Below are positions 7,416-15,616 of a stretch of 64,000 nt of DNA, piece by piece; position 1 is the stretch's first letter; every line of letters starts with the position of its first letter. The notes below the pieces were generated by a model, which saw nothing but the letters and a program-made list of their open reading frames with translations, was not told the DNA's origin and did no database searches. The DNA comes from Phycisphaerae bacterium (lineage in GTDB: Bacteria; Planctomycetota; Phycisphaerae; Phycisphaerales; Phycisphaeraceae). The stretch is taken from the NCBI GenBank assembly GCA_030432595.1, contig JAUIGU010000005.1, positions 62,001 through 126,000 of the forward strand, read 5' to 3'. A program made the translations under genes and the position numbers.

Positions 7416-7690
7416 GTGGTTTCCCGGTGTTTCGGTGGGCTTGATCGGGGTTAACGGGGCGTAGGGTGTTGGGCCAAAAGATGTCGGATGTTTCAAGCGG
7501 CGTTCGCGCGTCCGTCGATTGAAGGAATAGCAACATCTTTCGGTTCGGTCGGTTGGCCATGTTTCTAACCGTCGCCTCACACACCGAACCGAAATACGGC
7601 GTAGCTTCCCGCCACCGACGGGTCGGTCCCGTCGGGAGTCATCGAGCCGGCCTGCTTACCCGCCGGCAAACCCACAAGGAGACCATCAAG

Positions 7691-9019
7691 ATGGTCATGA
7701 AGAGATGCAGGAGCCTGGTCGCAGGTTCACTGGTGTGTGGTGCCGCCACGCTGCCGGCGTTTGCGGAGGACACGGACGTCGCGGCGATGCGGACCGAGTT
7801 GGCCCAGATGCGGGCCGAGATCGCGCAGCTCAAGGCCGAGACCGGCGCGTCGTGGATGGATCAGGCCCGCGAGCAGGAAATGCGGGCGCTGGTTGAAGAG
7901 GTGATGTCCGACGTGTCGTCGCGCTCCGCCTTCCAAGAGGGCGGCCTGGGCGCCGGCCACGACGGGAAGAAGTTCTACCTCGAGGGCAACGGCTTCCGCC
8001 TCAACGTCGGCGGCCAGATGCAGTTCCGCTGGGTCTACAACACCAGCGACGCCCGCACCGGCGACGCCGAAGAGCTCGACGGGTTCGAGATGCGGCGGAC
8101 CAAGCTGTCGTTCGACGGCTACATCGGTGACCCCAAGCTGGGCTACACCATTGTGCTGGCCAGCGACCGCGACCGCCCGGTCTCCGACGCGGATGTCTAC
8201 GTGACGGACGCGATCATCGACTACAAGTTCGACAACGGCGTGAAGGTCAGCGTCGGCCGCATGAAGCTGCCGTTCCTGGCCGAGGAGTTGCTGTCCTCGA
8301 AGCGTCTGCTCGCCGCCGACCGCGGCATGAGCACGGAGTTCTTCACGGCCGGCCGTGCGGAACAGATCCAGGTCGAGATCCCGATCGAAGAGGTCGCCAA
8401 GGTCTACCTGGCGTACAGCGACGGCGCGAACACAGACGGCACCGGCGCGACCGCGGACACGGTGGACTACGCCGTGACCGGCCGCGTGCAGGCCAAGCTC
8501 GCCGGTGAATGGGACCAGATGAAGGACCTGGTCGCCGTCGATCAGGACTTCGCCGCGTTCGTCGGCGGTGCGGTGCACCTCGAAGAGACCGAGGGCGCCG
8601 GCGGCGACGAGCTGGTCGCCTGGACCGTGGACGGCGTGATCAAGACCGGCAACCTCGCCGCGATGGCCGCCATCATGATGGCGACGGGCGACACCGACGA
8701 CCGTGACCAGTTCGGCGTCCTGGCCCAGGCCGGCTACAACATCAACGAGCAGTGGCAGCCCTTCATCCGTTGGGACCACATCGACGACGACGCGGCCGAC
8801 GAGATCGACGCGTTCACCTTCGGCGTGAACTACTTCCTGAAGAAGCACAACGCCAAGTTCACCGCGGACGTCGTGTACGTCATCGAACCGGAAGACCCCT
8901 CGGCCGTCGTGTCGCTCAACGGCGGCGAGTTCAGCTCGGGCCTGGGCCTGAGCAGCACCGGCCTCAACGGCGACGACGACCAGATCGCGTTCCGGGCGCA
9001 GTTCCAACTGCTGTTCTGA
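7691..9019 (+). CDS. OprP/OprO-like outer-membrane porin
   Basis: A 442-residue exported beta-barrel protein. The signal peptide ends at LPAFAED; a coiled-coil segment (AAMRTELAQMRAEIAQLKAE, about residues 29-48) follows and would trimerise or reach the cell wall; the rest is a phosphate-selective porin O/P barrel (FRLNVGGQMQFRWVY, MRRTKLSFDGYIGDPKLGYTI, GRMKLPFLAEE) ending in a terminal Phe after FRAQFQLLF, as outer-membrane barrels do. The ATG at 7691 has an AAGGAG ribosome site ten bases upstream, which rejects the longer frame. Its position just before phoB-phoR-phoU suggests phosphate uptake under Pho control, though no clear Pho box was identified in the 275 bases upstream. A terminator follows. 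Confidence 0.85.
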   Translation: MVMKRCRSLVAGSLVCGAATLPAFAEDTDVAAMRTELAQMRAEIAQLKAETGASWMDQAREQEMRALVEEVMSDVSSRSAFQEGGLGAGHDGKKFYLEGNGFRLNVGGQMQFRWVYNTSDARTGDAEELDGFEMRRTKLSFDGYIGDPKLGYTIVLASDRDRPVSDADVYVTDAIIDYKFDNGVKVSVGRMKLPFLAEELLSSKRLLAADRGMSTEFFTAGRAEQIQVEIPIEEVAKVYLAYSDGANTDGTGATADTVDYAVTGRVQAKLAGEWDQMKDLVAVDQDFAAFVGGAVHLEETEGAGGDELVAWTVDGVIKTGNLAAMAAIMMATGDTDDRDQFGVLAQAGYNINEQWQPFIRWDHIDDDAADEIDAFTFGVNYFLKKHNAKFTADVVYVIEPEDPSAVVSLNGGEFSSGLGLSSTGLNGDDDQIAFRAQFQLLF

Positions 9020-9052
9020 TCGCGTGTCGTTGCGAAACCTCTGAACCTTGCG

Positions 9053-9087
9053 ACCCGCGGGCGGATCCACCGCCCGCGGGTTTTTCT
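9053..9087 (+). terminator. Rho-independent terminator
   Basis: The stem ACCCGCGGGCG/CGCCCGCGGGT is followed by TTTTCTT. It separates the porin gene from phoB. Confidence 0.88.
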
Positions 9088-9218
9088 TGGAGGCCTCCTA
9101 GCCGGCCCGCCGCCTTTTGTTTGTTTTTGGTTATGAACGTGGCGGATGTAAGCCGGTTGGGTAGCTTGTACGCATGGCAGTGCAAGCCCAAGCCCATCGC
9201 CCCGCCCGGAGTCAGGTC

Positions 9219-9911
9219 ATGGCCGACACGTCGATCCTCCTGGTCGAGGACGAGCGCGACCTCCTCGAACTGCTTAAGTACAACCTCGACCGCGAGGGCT
9301 ACGCCGTCCGCACCGCCGAGACCGGCGAGGAAGCGCTCAAGCAGGTGCGCAGCGACCCACCGGATTTGATCCTTTTGGACCTGATGTTGCCGGCGATGGA
9401 TGGGCTCGAAGTCTGCCGTTCGCTGAAGAGTCGCGACGCCACGGCGGACGTGCCGGTGATCATGCTCACGGCCAAGGGCGAGGAGTCGGACATCGTGCGC
9501 GGGCTGGAGTTGGGCGCGGACGACTACGTGACCAAGCCGTTCTCGCCGCGGGTCCTGATGGCGCGGATCCAGGCGGTGCTGCGTCGCGCCGAGGCGATGA
9601 CCGTGCCGGGCCCGACGCGGGTCCACGAGGCCGGCCGCGTCCACGTCGATCTGGACCGTCACGAAGCCAGCGCCGACGGGCAAGCCGTGGACCTCACCGC
9701 CACCGAGTTCAAGCTGCTCACTCTGCTGGTCAGCAAGCCCGGACGTGTGTTCACCCGGCAACAGATCATCGAGTCGATCCACGAGGGGTTCGCGGCCGTC
9801 ACCGACCGCAGCGTGGACGTGCAGGTCGTCGCCCTGCGTCGCAAGCTCGGCCACGCGGGCAAGAGCATCGAGACGATCCGCGGCGTCGGCTATCGTTTCC
9901 GGGAGGACTGA
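9219..9911 (+). CDS. phoB: Response regulator PhoB
   Basis: An OmpR/PhoB-family transcription regulator of 230 residues. The receiver domain has the acidic pair EDE at 10-12, phosphoacceptor Asp54 in LLDLMLP, the conserved Thr in MLTAKG and Lys in TKPFSPR. The C-terminal winged helix follows (LTATEFKLLTLLVSKPGRVFTR to IETIRGVGYRF). When phosphorylated by PhoR it should activate phosphate-starvation genes, plausibly including the porin upstream. The ATG at 9219 matches the family N terminus; an upstream start would add 15 residues. phoR starts 29 bases after the stop. Confidence 0.9.
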   Translation: MADTSILLVEDERDLLELLKYNLDREGYAVRTAETGEEALKQVRSDPPDLILLDLMLPAMDGLEVCRSLKSRDATADVPVIMLTAKGEESDIVRGLELGADDYVTKPFSPRVLMARIQAVLRRAEAMTVPGPTRVHEAGRVHVDLDRHEASADGQAVDLTATEFKLLTLLVSKPGRVFTRQQIIESIHEGFAAVTDRSVDVQVVALRRKLGHAGKSIETIRGVGYRFRED

Positions 9912-9940
9912 ACGCCCCGACGCGGAGCGGACGTGACACG

Positions 9941-11203
9941 ATGACCACCTGGGTCCTGAGCATTCTGTTGGCGGCGGCGTTGATCGCGTTGGCCGTGCTG
10001 GCCGTCGCGCACCGCCGGCAACTCCGCCTGCTGCGCACCCTGCGCCGCTCGGACCAGCAGCTCACGACGCAGTTGCGGCAGCGGCTCGTGTCGGAGTCCG
10101 CCCGCCGCAACGAACTTGAAGCGCTGTTGGGCTCGATGGCGGAGGGCGTGGTCGCGGTGGATTCCTCCGGCGGCCTGCTCAACCTCAACCGGGCGGCGGC
10201 GGCGATGCTTCGGCTGGACCGCAACCGCACGCTCGGCCAGCCCATGCAGGAAAACATCCGCAACTCGCGCGTGCAGGAGATGCTCAGCACCACGCTCACC
10301 GAAGGCGCCGCGCTGCAGGACGAGTTCGAGCTGGCGATCCCGGGTGAATCGCTCGACCGGCCGCACGTTATTCAGGCGCAGACCGCGCCGTTGCACGACG
10401 GCGACGGGGAACGCATCGGCGCGCTGGCGGTGCTGCACGACGTGACGCAGGTGCGCCGGCTGGAATCGGTTCGGCGGGATTTTGTCGCCAACGTGTCGCA
10501 CGAGGTGAAGACCCCCGTCGCCGCGATCAAAGCCGCGGTCGAGACGCTGCTGGACGACCACGCGGGCACGATGAGCCGGGACGACGCGGTGCGTTTCTTG
10601 CGGATCGTGGTCCGCCAGGCCGACCGCCTGGACGCGATCGTCGAGGACCTGTTGGCGCTGGCGCGGATCGAGCAGTCGGAGCTGGCGGACGCCGAGGGGA
10701 TGGAGGCCGAGGCCGTCGCCCCGGTGCTGCGTTCGGCGGTGGAGACGTGTCAGGCCAAGGCGGACGAGAAACAGATCGCCGTGCGGATCGAGTGCGACCC
10801 GGCGTTGCGGGCCCACATGCGGACGAACCTGATCGAGCAGGCGGTGGTCAACCTCGTGGACAACGCCGTGAAGTACAGCCCGGAGCAGACCACGGTGCGC
10901 GTGCACGCGTTCACCGAAGGCGACGACGCGGTGATCGCCGTTACCGATCAGGGCCGCGGGATCGAGCCGGTCCACCTGGAGCGCATCTTCGAGCGTTTCT
11001 ACCGCACCGACCGCGCCCGCAGCCGGATGCTCGGCGGCACGGGTTTGGGGCTCTCGATTGTCAAGCATGTGATGGAGGCGCACCGCGGCCGGGTCTCCGT
11101 GGACAGCAAGCCCGGCACCGGCTCGACCTTCCGCCTGCACCTGGGCGCCGCGTCCGACGGACACGCCGCCGCCGGCAGCGCCGCCATCCCGCCCGCCGCG
11201 TAA
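9941..11203 (+). CDS. phoR: Phosphate-sensing histidine kinase PhoR
   Basis: A 420-residue membrane histidine kinase. One transmembrane helix (about residues 5-23) is followed by a basic linker, a PAS domain (LEALLGSMAEGVVAVDSSG to VLHDVTQVRR), the HisKA domain with His187 in VSHEVKTPV, and the HATPase domain with N box NLVDNAVKYS, G1 DQGRGIEP, F box FERFYR and G2 GGTGLGLSI. The single helix and no periplasmic domain match PhoR, which reads phosphate status through the Pst transporter and PhoU. It lies between phoB and phoU in one transcription unit. No pst genes are in the window. Confidence 0.9.
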   Translation: MTTWVLSILLAAALIALAVLAVAHRRQLRLLRTLRRSDQQLTTQLRQRLVSESARRNELEALLGSMAEGVVAVDSSGGLLNLNRAAAAMLRLDRNRTLGQPMQENIRNSRVQEMLSTTLTEGAALQDEFELAIPGESLDRPHVIQAQTAPLHDGDGERIGALAVLHDVTQVRRLESVRRDFVANVSHEVKTPVAAIKAAVETLLDDHAGTMSRDDAVRFLRIVVRQADRLDAIVEDLLALARIEQSELADAEGMEAEAVAPVLRSAVETCQAKADEKQIAVRIECDPALRAHMRTNLIEQAVVNLVDNAVKYSPEQTTVRVHAFTEGDDAVIAVTDQGRGIEPVHLERIFERFYRTDRARSRMLGGTGLGLSIVKHVMEAHRGRVSVDSKPGTGSTFRLHLGAASDGHAAAGSAAIPPAA

Positions 11204-11244
11204 CCTTTCGTCGAATCTTCACGCCTTTTTCCCGGAGCCTCCGC

Positions 11245-11928
11245 GTGTCCATCTTCCTCGAACGCCAGGTCGAAAAACTGAAAAAACAGGTCATGTCGCT
11301 GGGCACCCGTTGCGAGGAGAGCGTGCGCGACGCCGTGGCCGCGGTGCTCCGCCGCGACGTCGCGCTCGCCGAGCGCGTGATCGAGAACGACAAGCAGATC
11401 GACCTCGAAGAGGTGGACCTGGAAGAGGAGTGCCTGCACACGCTCGCGCTGAACCAGCCGGTCGCGTTCGACCTGCGTTACGTGATCGCGGTGCTGAAGA
11501 TCAACAACGACCTGGAGCGCATCGGGGACCACGCCAAGAACATCGCCCAGCAGGCCATCGCGCTCGCCGACGAAGCCGAGCTCGACGAGATGCCCTACGA
11601 CCTGCGGACGATGAGCCAGAACGTCATCGAGATGCTCCACCTCGCGCTGGACGCGCTGGTGCAACTCGACACCGACAAGGCCCGGCAGGTCCGCAAGAAG
11701 GACGACACGGTGGACACGATCAACGCGGAGATGTACGACGCGGTCATCGCCGCCATGCGTCGCGACCCGCACCGCATGGAGCAGCTCGTCCACTTCATGA
11801 GCATCTCCAAGCAGCTTGAGCGCATCGCCGACCACGCGTGCAACATCTCCAAGGACGTGCTCTATATGGCTGAGGGCGAGATCCTCCGGCACATGCGGCT
11901 GCGCCGCGGCGCTGCGAAGGCCACCTGA
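11245..11928 (+). CDS. phoU: Phosphate signalling protein PhoU
   Basis: A 227-residue all-helical protein with two PhoU three-helix repeats. Each carries the metal-binding pattern: NNDLERIGDHAKNIAQ in the first and SKQLERIADHACNISKDVLYM in the second. PhoU links the Pst transporter to PhoR and holds the kinase off when phosphate is ample. The start is a GTG at 11245 (VSIFLERQVEKLKKQV), 41 bases after phoR; an ATG further in would remove the first helix. Upstream codons of this frame overlap phoR and are non-coding. Confidence 0.9.
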   Translation: MSIFLERQVEKLKKQVMSLGTRCEESVRDAVAAVLRRDVALAERVIENDKQIDLEEVDLEEECLHTLALNQPVAFDLRYVIAVLKINNDLERIGDHAKNIAQQAIALADEAELDEMPYDLRTMSQNVIEMLHLALDALVQLDTDKARQVRKKDDTVDTINAEMYDAVIAAMRRDPHRMEQLVHFMSISKQLERIADHACNISKDVLYMAEGEILRHMRLRRGAAKAT

Positions 11929-11994
11929 TCCGAAACAGGTGCCCGATTCCACGGTCGCGGACATCGACCCTTAACAAGTCGGCGGAGACGCTTC

Positions 11995-12498
11995 ATGCAA
12001 TTGACGCTCTTCCGGCACGGCATCGCCGAAGATCAGCATCCCGGCCTGGACGACTTCGACCGCGCGCTGACGCCGCGCGGTCGGCAACGGACGCTCGAAG
12101 CGGCGCGCGGGCTCGCCGTCGTCATTGACCCGCCGAACCGACTGATCACCAGCCCCAAGCGTCGTGCGGTCGAGACCGCCGAGATCGCCGCCGGGGTTTT
12201 CGGCGTCGCGGTCGAGACCGAACCGATCCTCGCCGAGGCATCCGCGGCCTCGGTGGTCCGCTGGCTGCGCGGTGTGGACACGTCGAGCGTGATGCTGGTC
12301 GGGCACGAGCCGACGTTCTCGGCGGTGATCGAAGCCCTGGTGTGCGGCAAGCCGGCCGGGCTGGTCGAACTCAAGAAGGCCGGCGCGGCCGTACTCGACG
12401 TGCTTGGTCCGGTAGGGGGGCGGGACGCGGCGCAGTTGTTGGCGCTGCTGCCGCCGCGCGTGCTGCGGGCGTTGGGCTCGTCGGACCGCGACGACTGA
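11995..12498 (+). CDS. sixA: Phosphohistidine phosphatase SixA
   Basis: A 167-residue histidine-phosphatase-fold protein. The catalytic RHG is at residues 7-9, followed by the second Arg in SPKRRAVETAEI and the second His in VMLVGHEPTFS. SixA removes phosphate from phosphohistidine, known for the ArcB and PTS-Ntr phosphotransfer chains in Enterobacteria. Here it follows phoU by 66 bases on the same strand, which suggests a link to His-Asp signalling, and the window also encodes a PtsN-like EIIA (36064-36531). It converges with the DUF3482 GTPase, with 21 bases between stops. Confidence 0.85.
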   Translation: MQLTLFRHGIAEDQHPGLDDFDRALTPRGRQRTLEAARGLAVVIDPPNRLITSPKRRAVETAEIAAGVFGVAVETEPILAEASAASVVRWLRGVDTSSVMLVGHEPTFSAVIEALVCGKPAGLVELKKAGAAVLDVLGPVGGRDAAQLLALLPPRVLRALGSSDRDD

Positions 12499-12519
12499 AT
12501 CCGTCCCACTTTTTCCGGT

Positions 12520-13944
12520 TCACGATCCGGCGTCACGGGTGTCGGATCGCAGCACGTCGATGAGGATCGGCTCAAGCCGGACGCGGGTGTCGGCGGCGAC
12601 GGCGTCGTCCTCGGGGTGTTTCAAGACCGGTCGCAACGCCTCCGCGACCCGTTTGCGCAGCGCGTCGTCCCAGGTAAGGCCCGACGCGGGCAACTCTACG
12701 GCGTCGCGTCGCGCGTGCGTGCGCTGCGCGATCACGCGGTGGTGCAGCCGGGCCCGTCCCAGCAGCACGAAGGCGAGGTTGACGTTGCGGCTGGGCCCGA
12801 CCGCAGCGAGCCGGCCGCCCATCGGCAGGCCCAGCAGCTTCGCCTTGGGCAGCTTGCCGCCACCCCACCACCCGCCCAGGCCGCCGGCGACCGCGCCCGA
12901 GAGCGTGAACACGCCGAACGAGAGCCCATGCGCCGCCACGTCCGCGCCCGCGCCGAGCAACGCCGAGGCCCCCGCGCCCATGAGCGCGAGTTGCTGCCGC
13001 GTCAGCCCGAAGCGGTTCCACGTGCCGGACGCGAACAAGTCGCCCAGCGCGTCGCCGAGTTCGTTGTGGTGTGAGCCTTCGTCGGTTTCCTGCCGGCGGA
13101 GGTCCACGAAGTCGTAGACCTCTTCGACCCGGTCCATCGCGTCGCGTTCGAGGTCGCGCAGGCCCTGGCGGTACTGCTTTTCGAGGGCTTCGCGGTGTTC
13201 GTCGGGGTTGGCGTACTCTTCGAGCTTTTTCTCGACGCGGAAGCGCATGGCCGCGACGACCGCGTGACTCACGATCTGCGCCGCGCGGCGACGGCGGTCG
13301 TCACGGTCCGTTTCGAGCGCGTCGATCGCTTCGCGCACGGGCTTCTGCCAGGCCTCGTTGAGTTGGCCGAACGCTTCGAGCAGCTCGATCCGCTTCTGCC
13401 ACTCGGCGGTGACGGCGTTGAACACGCGGACGACGCCGAAGTACTGACCCAGCGCATCGCGCCAGGCATCGACGTGGTTGGCCGGACCGATCGGGTTGAT
13501 GAGCGCCATGCGCGGCCGGCCCGCCCAACGGAGGATCTCCATCTCCGGCTCGTACTCGGGGCCGTAGGGCGTCGAGCCGTCCACGACGTAGAGCACGCCG
13601 GTGTCGTCGTTGTCGACCAGCGGCCGCAGCAGCGCGACCTCGTCGGGGAACTTCTCGGCGTGTTGCGGTTCTTCGACGAAGCGGCGCACGATCGCGGGGT
13701 GCTGGTCGGCGTTGGCTTCGTGGTCCTGCATCCAGCGCAGCGCGGCGCGGGCCCGCTGGAAGCCGGGGGTGTCCACCAGCGTGTAGAGCGTCCGGCCGTC
13801 GAGCTTGAGCGGGAACGTGTCGGCGGCCGTGGTCGTGCCGGGCTCGGGCGAGACGCGCACGCGTTCGTCCTGCGCGAGGGTCGCGACGATGCTCGACTTG
13901 CCCTTGTTGGGGTGGCCGACGACGACGAAACGCGGGGCGCTCAT
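12520..13944 (-). CDS. DUF3482-type GTPase
   Basis: A 474-residue protein with an N-terminal G domain: P-loop GHPNKGKSS (about 8-16), a Thr-containing switch GTTTAADTF, DTPGF as G3 and a later NPIG at the position of G4 (NKxD is not canonical). The C-terminal half is helical and has a Gly/Ala-rich hydrophobic stretch (MGAGASALLGAGADVAA and GAVAGGLGGWWGGG) typical of this family, so it likely touches the membrane. It overlaps the DUF2868 gene by 4 bases (ATGA at 13941-13944), so the pair should be co-translated. The two domains are often found side by side in bacteria, but the process they serve is not known. Confidence 0.8.
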   Translation of the reverse strand: MSAPRFVVVGHPNKGKSSIVATLAQDERVRVSPEPGTTTAADTFPLKLDGRTLYTLVDTPGFQRARAALRWMQDHEANADQHPAIVRRFVEEPQHAEKFPDEVALLRPLVDNDDTGVLYVVDGSTPYGPEYEPEMEILRWAGRPRMALINPIGPANHVDAWRDALGQYFGVVRVFNAVTAEWQKRIELLEAFGQLNEAWQKPVREAIDALETDRDDRRRRAAQIVSHAVVAAMRFRVEKKLEEYANPDEHREALEKQYRQGLRDLERDAMDRVEEVYDFVDLRRQETDEGSHHNELGDALGDLFASGTWNRFGLTRQQLALMGAGASALLGAGADVAAHGLSFGVFTLSGAVAGGLGGWWGGGKLPKAKLLGLPMGGRLAAVGPSRNVNLAFVLLGRARLHHRVIAQRTHARRDAVELPASGLTWDDALRKRVAEALRPVLKHPEDDAVAADTRVRLEPILIDVLRSDTRDAGS

Positions 13945-15431
13945 GGGGTGCCCTCCGCCGCCGCGTCGGTTCGGTTGGGTTCGGTCGCCGCGACGACGCG
14001 CAGCCACGGGTCGCCGATGGCCGAGAGCTTCCGCGCCCAGACGGACGCAGCGGCGTGGTCGGTTTCGCCGCGGCGCACGACCGCGACTTCGGTCAGGACG
14101 CCGTCGCCGAGTTGGTCGCGCAGGGATATGAGCAGGTCGGTGAACTCGGCGAGCGGGGGTTCCCAGCCCTTGACGTAGACGCGGACGGGTCGGCCGGCCG
14201 CGGCGGTGTCGTGCAGCGTGGCTTGGTCCTGTTCCAGCGTGCACCCGCCGCCGGCATCGCGGACTTCGGCGTCGTCCGCAACGCCCGGCGTCGGCGCGGC
14301 GGACCACCGGATGACGGACCAGGTTTCTGACGTCTTGGTTTCCGTGGTCTCGAGGGTTTCCAGGTCTGTTTGATCCACGAATGGTTTGTCGGTTTGGCCG
14401 GCGTCGGTCTGCGCTGCGTCGCCGTTTGGTCCGCCGGCTTCCACCAGGGGTGTTTTCATCCGGCGCAGCACGTCCTGGCCCGCGGGGTGCCGGTCGAACG
14501 CCGTCGTGACCGCCCGCCGCATCCGCAACACCGACCACGCCGCCAGCAGCAGCCGCGGTGCGATGCCGTACGCCACGATCAGCCAAGACAACGGCCGCCA
14601 CCACGATTTGAACGCGTCCGGGTCGGCCTGGTAAAGCTCGGTGAACGGCACGGCGCGCTCGCTGATCGTCAACTCCACGGTCTGCGCATCGGGCACCACG
14701 CCGGGCGCGAACCACAACAGTGACAGCAAACCGGACCGCAGCTTTTCGGGATCGACCTCGAACGTGCTCGCCCAGCCGAACGCCAGGTCGCTCGTCGCCA
14801 GCAGGGCCATGAACGTCACCCAGCCCGACCCCACGAACATTAACGCCAGCACCTGCGACACCGACCACCCCGCCCAGACGCCGGCCCGGCCCAGCACCTT
14901 CCCGCCGCGCCGCAGCTCGCCGCGCAGCGCCTCGGCCGTCTCCGACGCCGCCCCCGGAAGCTTTGACGCCACCGCCGACACGACCGCGCCGCCCAGCCCC
15001 GGCAAGGATCCGGGCCACAGCCGCGGCAGGACGCCGAGCATGCCCAGCGCCGACACTGCCGCCGTGACCAGCGGCAACGCCACAAACACCACCAGCACCG
15101 CGAGCACGTTGATCGGGCGCGTCCCGTCGTAGCGGAACACCGCCAGTGCCGCGCCCACGCCCAGAAACACCGCCGCGACCGCCCCGAGGGTCAGCGCCGT
15201 CCACCAGCCCGCGTGCAGGCGCTGCCGGACCTGGCCGTTCTGGACCCGCCGGGTCCACGCCAGCAGCCGGCGTCGGTCGCCCGTGGGGCCATCGGTGGGT
15301 TCGTCTTCATAGTCCGCCACCAGCCCGCGGTCCCGCCGGTGCAGGGCCCGCCGCGTCGCCTCGGCGTCCCGGCGGGTCTGGACCGACAGCGTCAGCAGGT
15401 CCGCGAGGCGGGGTGTGGCTCGGCCGGCCAT
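13941..15431 (-). CDS. DUF2868 integral membrane protein
   Basis: A 496-residue membrane protein. Segments GWWTALTLGAVAAVFLGVGAALAVF, INVLAVLVVFVALPLVTAAVSALG, VLALMFVGSGWVTFMALLA and a helix near PLSWLIVAYGIAPRLLLAAW give about four to six membrane spans. A long soluble C-terminal domain with an alpha/beta pattern (RVYVKGWEPPLAEF, VLTEVAVVRRGETD) follows. It is the partner of the DUF3482 GTPase with which it overlaps. The first 40 residues are basic and cytoplasmic. The start MAGRATPR was chosen; a frame start 13 codons upstream is possible. Function unknown. Confidence 0.78.
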   Translation of the reverse strand: MAGRATPRLADLLTLSVQTRRDAEATRRALHRRDRGLVADYEDEPTDGPTGDRRRLLAWTRRVQNGQVRQRLHAGWWTALTLGAVAAVFLGVGAALAVFRYDGTRPINVLAVLVVFVALPLVTAAVSALGMLGVLPRLWPGSLPGLGGAVVSAVASKLPGAASETAEALRGELRRGGKVLGRAGVWAGWSVSQVLALMFVGSGWVTFMALLATSDLAFGWASTFEVDPEKLRSGLLSLLWFAPGVVPDAQTVELTISERAVPFTELYQADPDAFKSWWRPLSWLIVAYGIAPRLLLAAWSVLRMRRAVTTAFDRHPAGQDVLRRMKTPLVEAGGPNGDAAQTDAGQTDKPFVDQTDLETLETTETKTSETWSVIRWSAAPTPGVADDAEVRDAGGGCTLEQDQATLHDTAAAGRPVRVYVKGWEPPLAEFTDLLISLRDQLGDGVLTEVAVVRRGETDHAAASVWARKLSAIGDPWLRVVAATEPNRTDAAAEGTP

Positions 15432-15616
15432 GCCCTCATCATCGGCCAGCGGCGCAACGACAGCAAACACAACACCTTGCCACGCCCCGAGAAACGCCGA
15501 GGGATCGTTGGCATTTCGGGCCCGGGCCGGTACACTTGATCTTCTAAAAGACTTTTCCGGGCGTTACATCTGCGATCCGGAACGAATCCCTGAACTTGCC
15601 TGACCTTGGAGGTGAA

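Noticed and set aside
7727-9070. 447-codon minus-strand frame opposite the porin
   Set aside because: Antisense shadow of a protein with a clear signal peptide and barrel; no motifs of its own.
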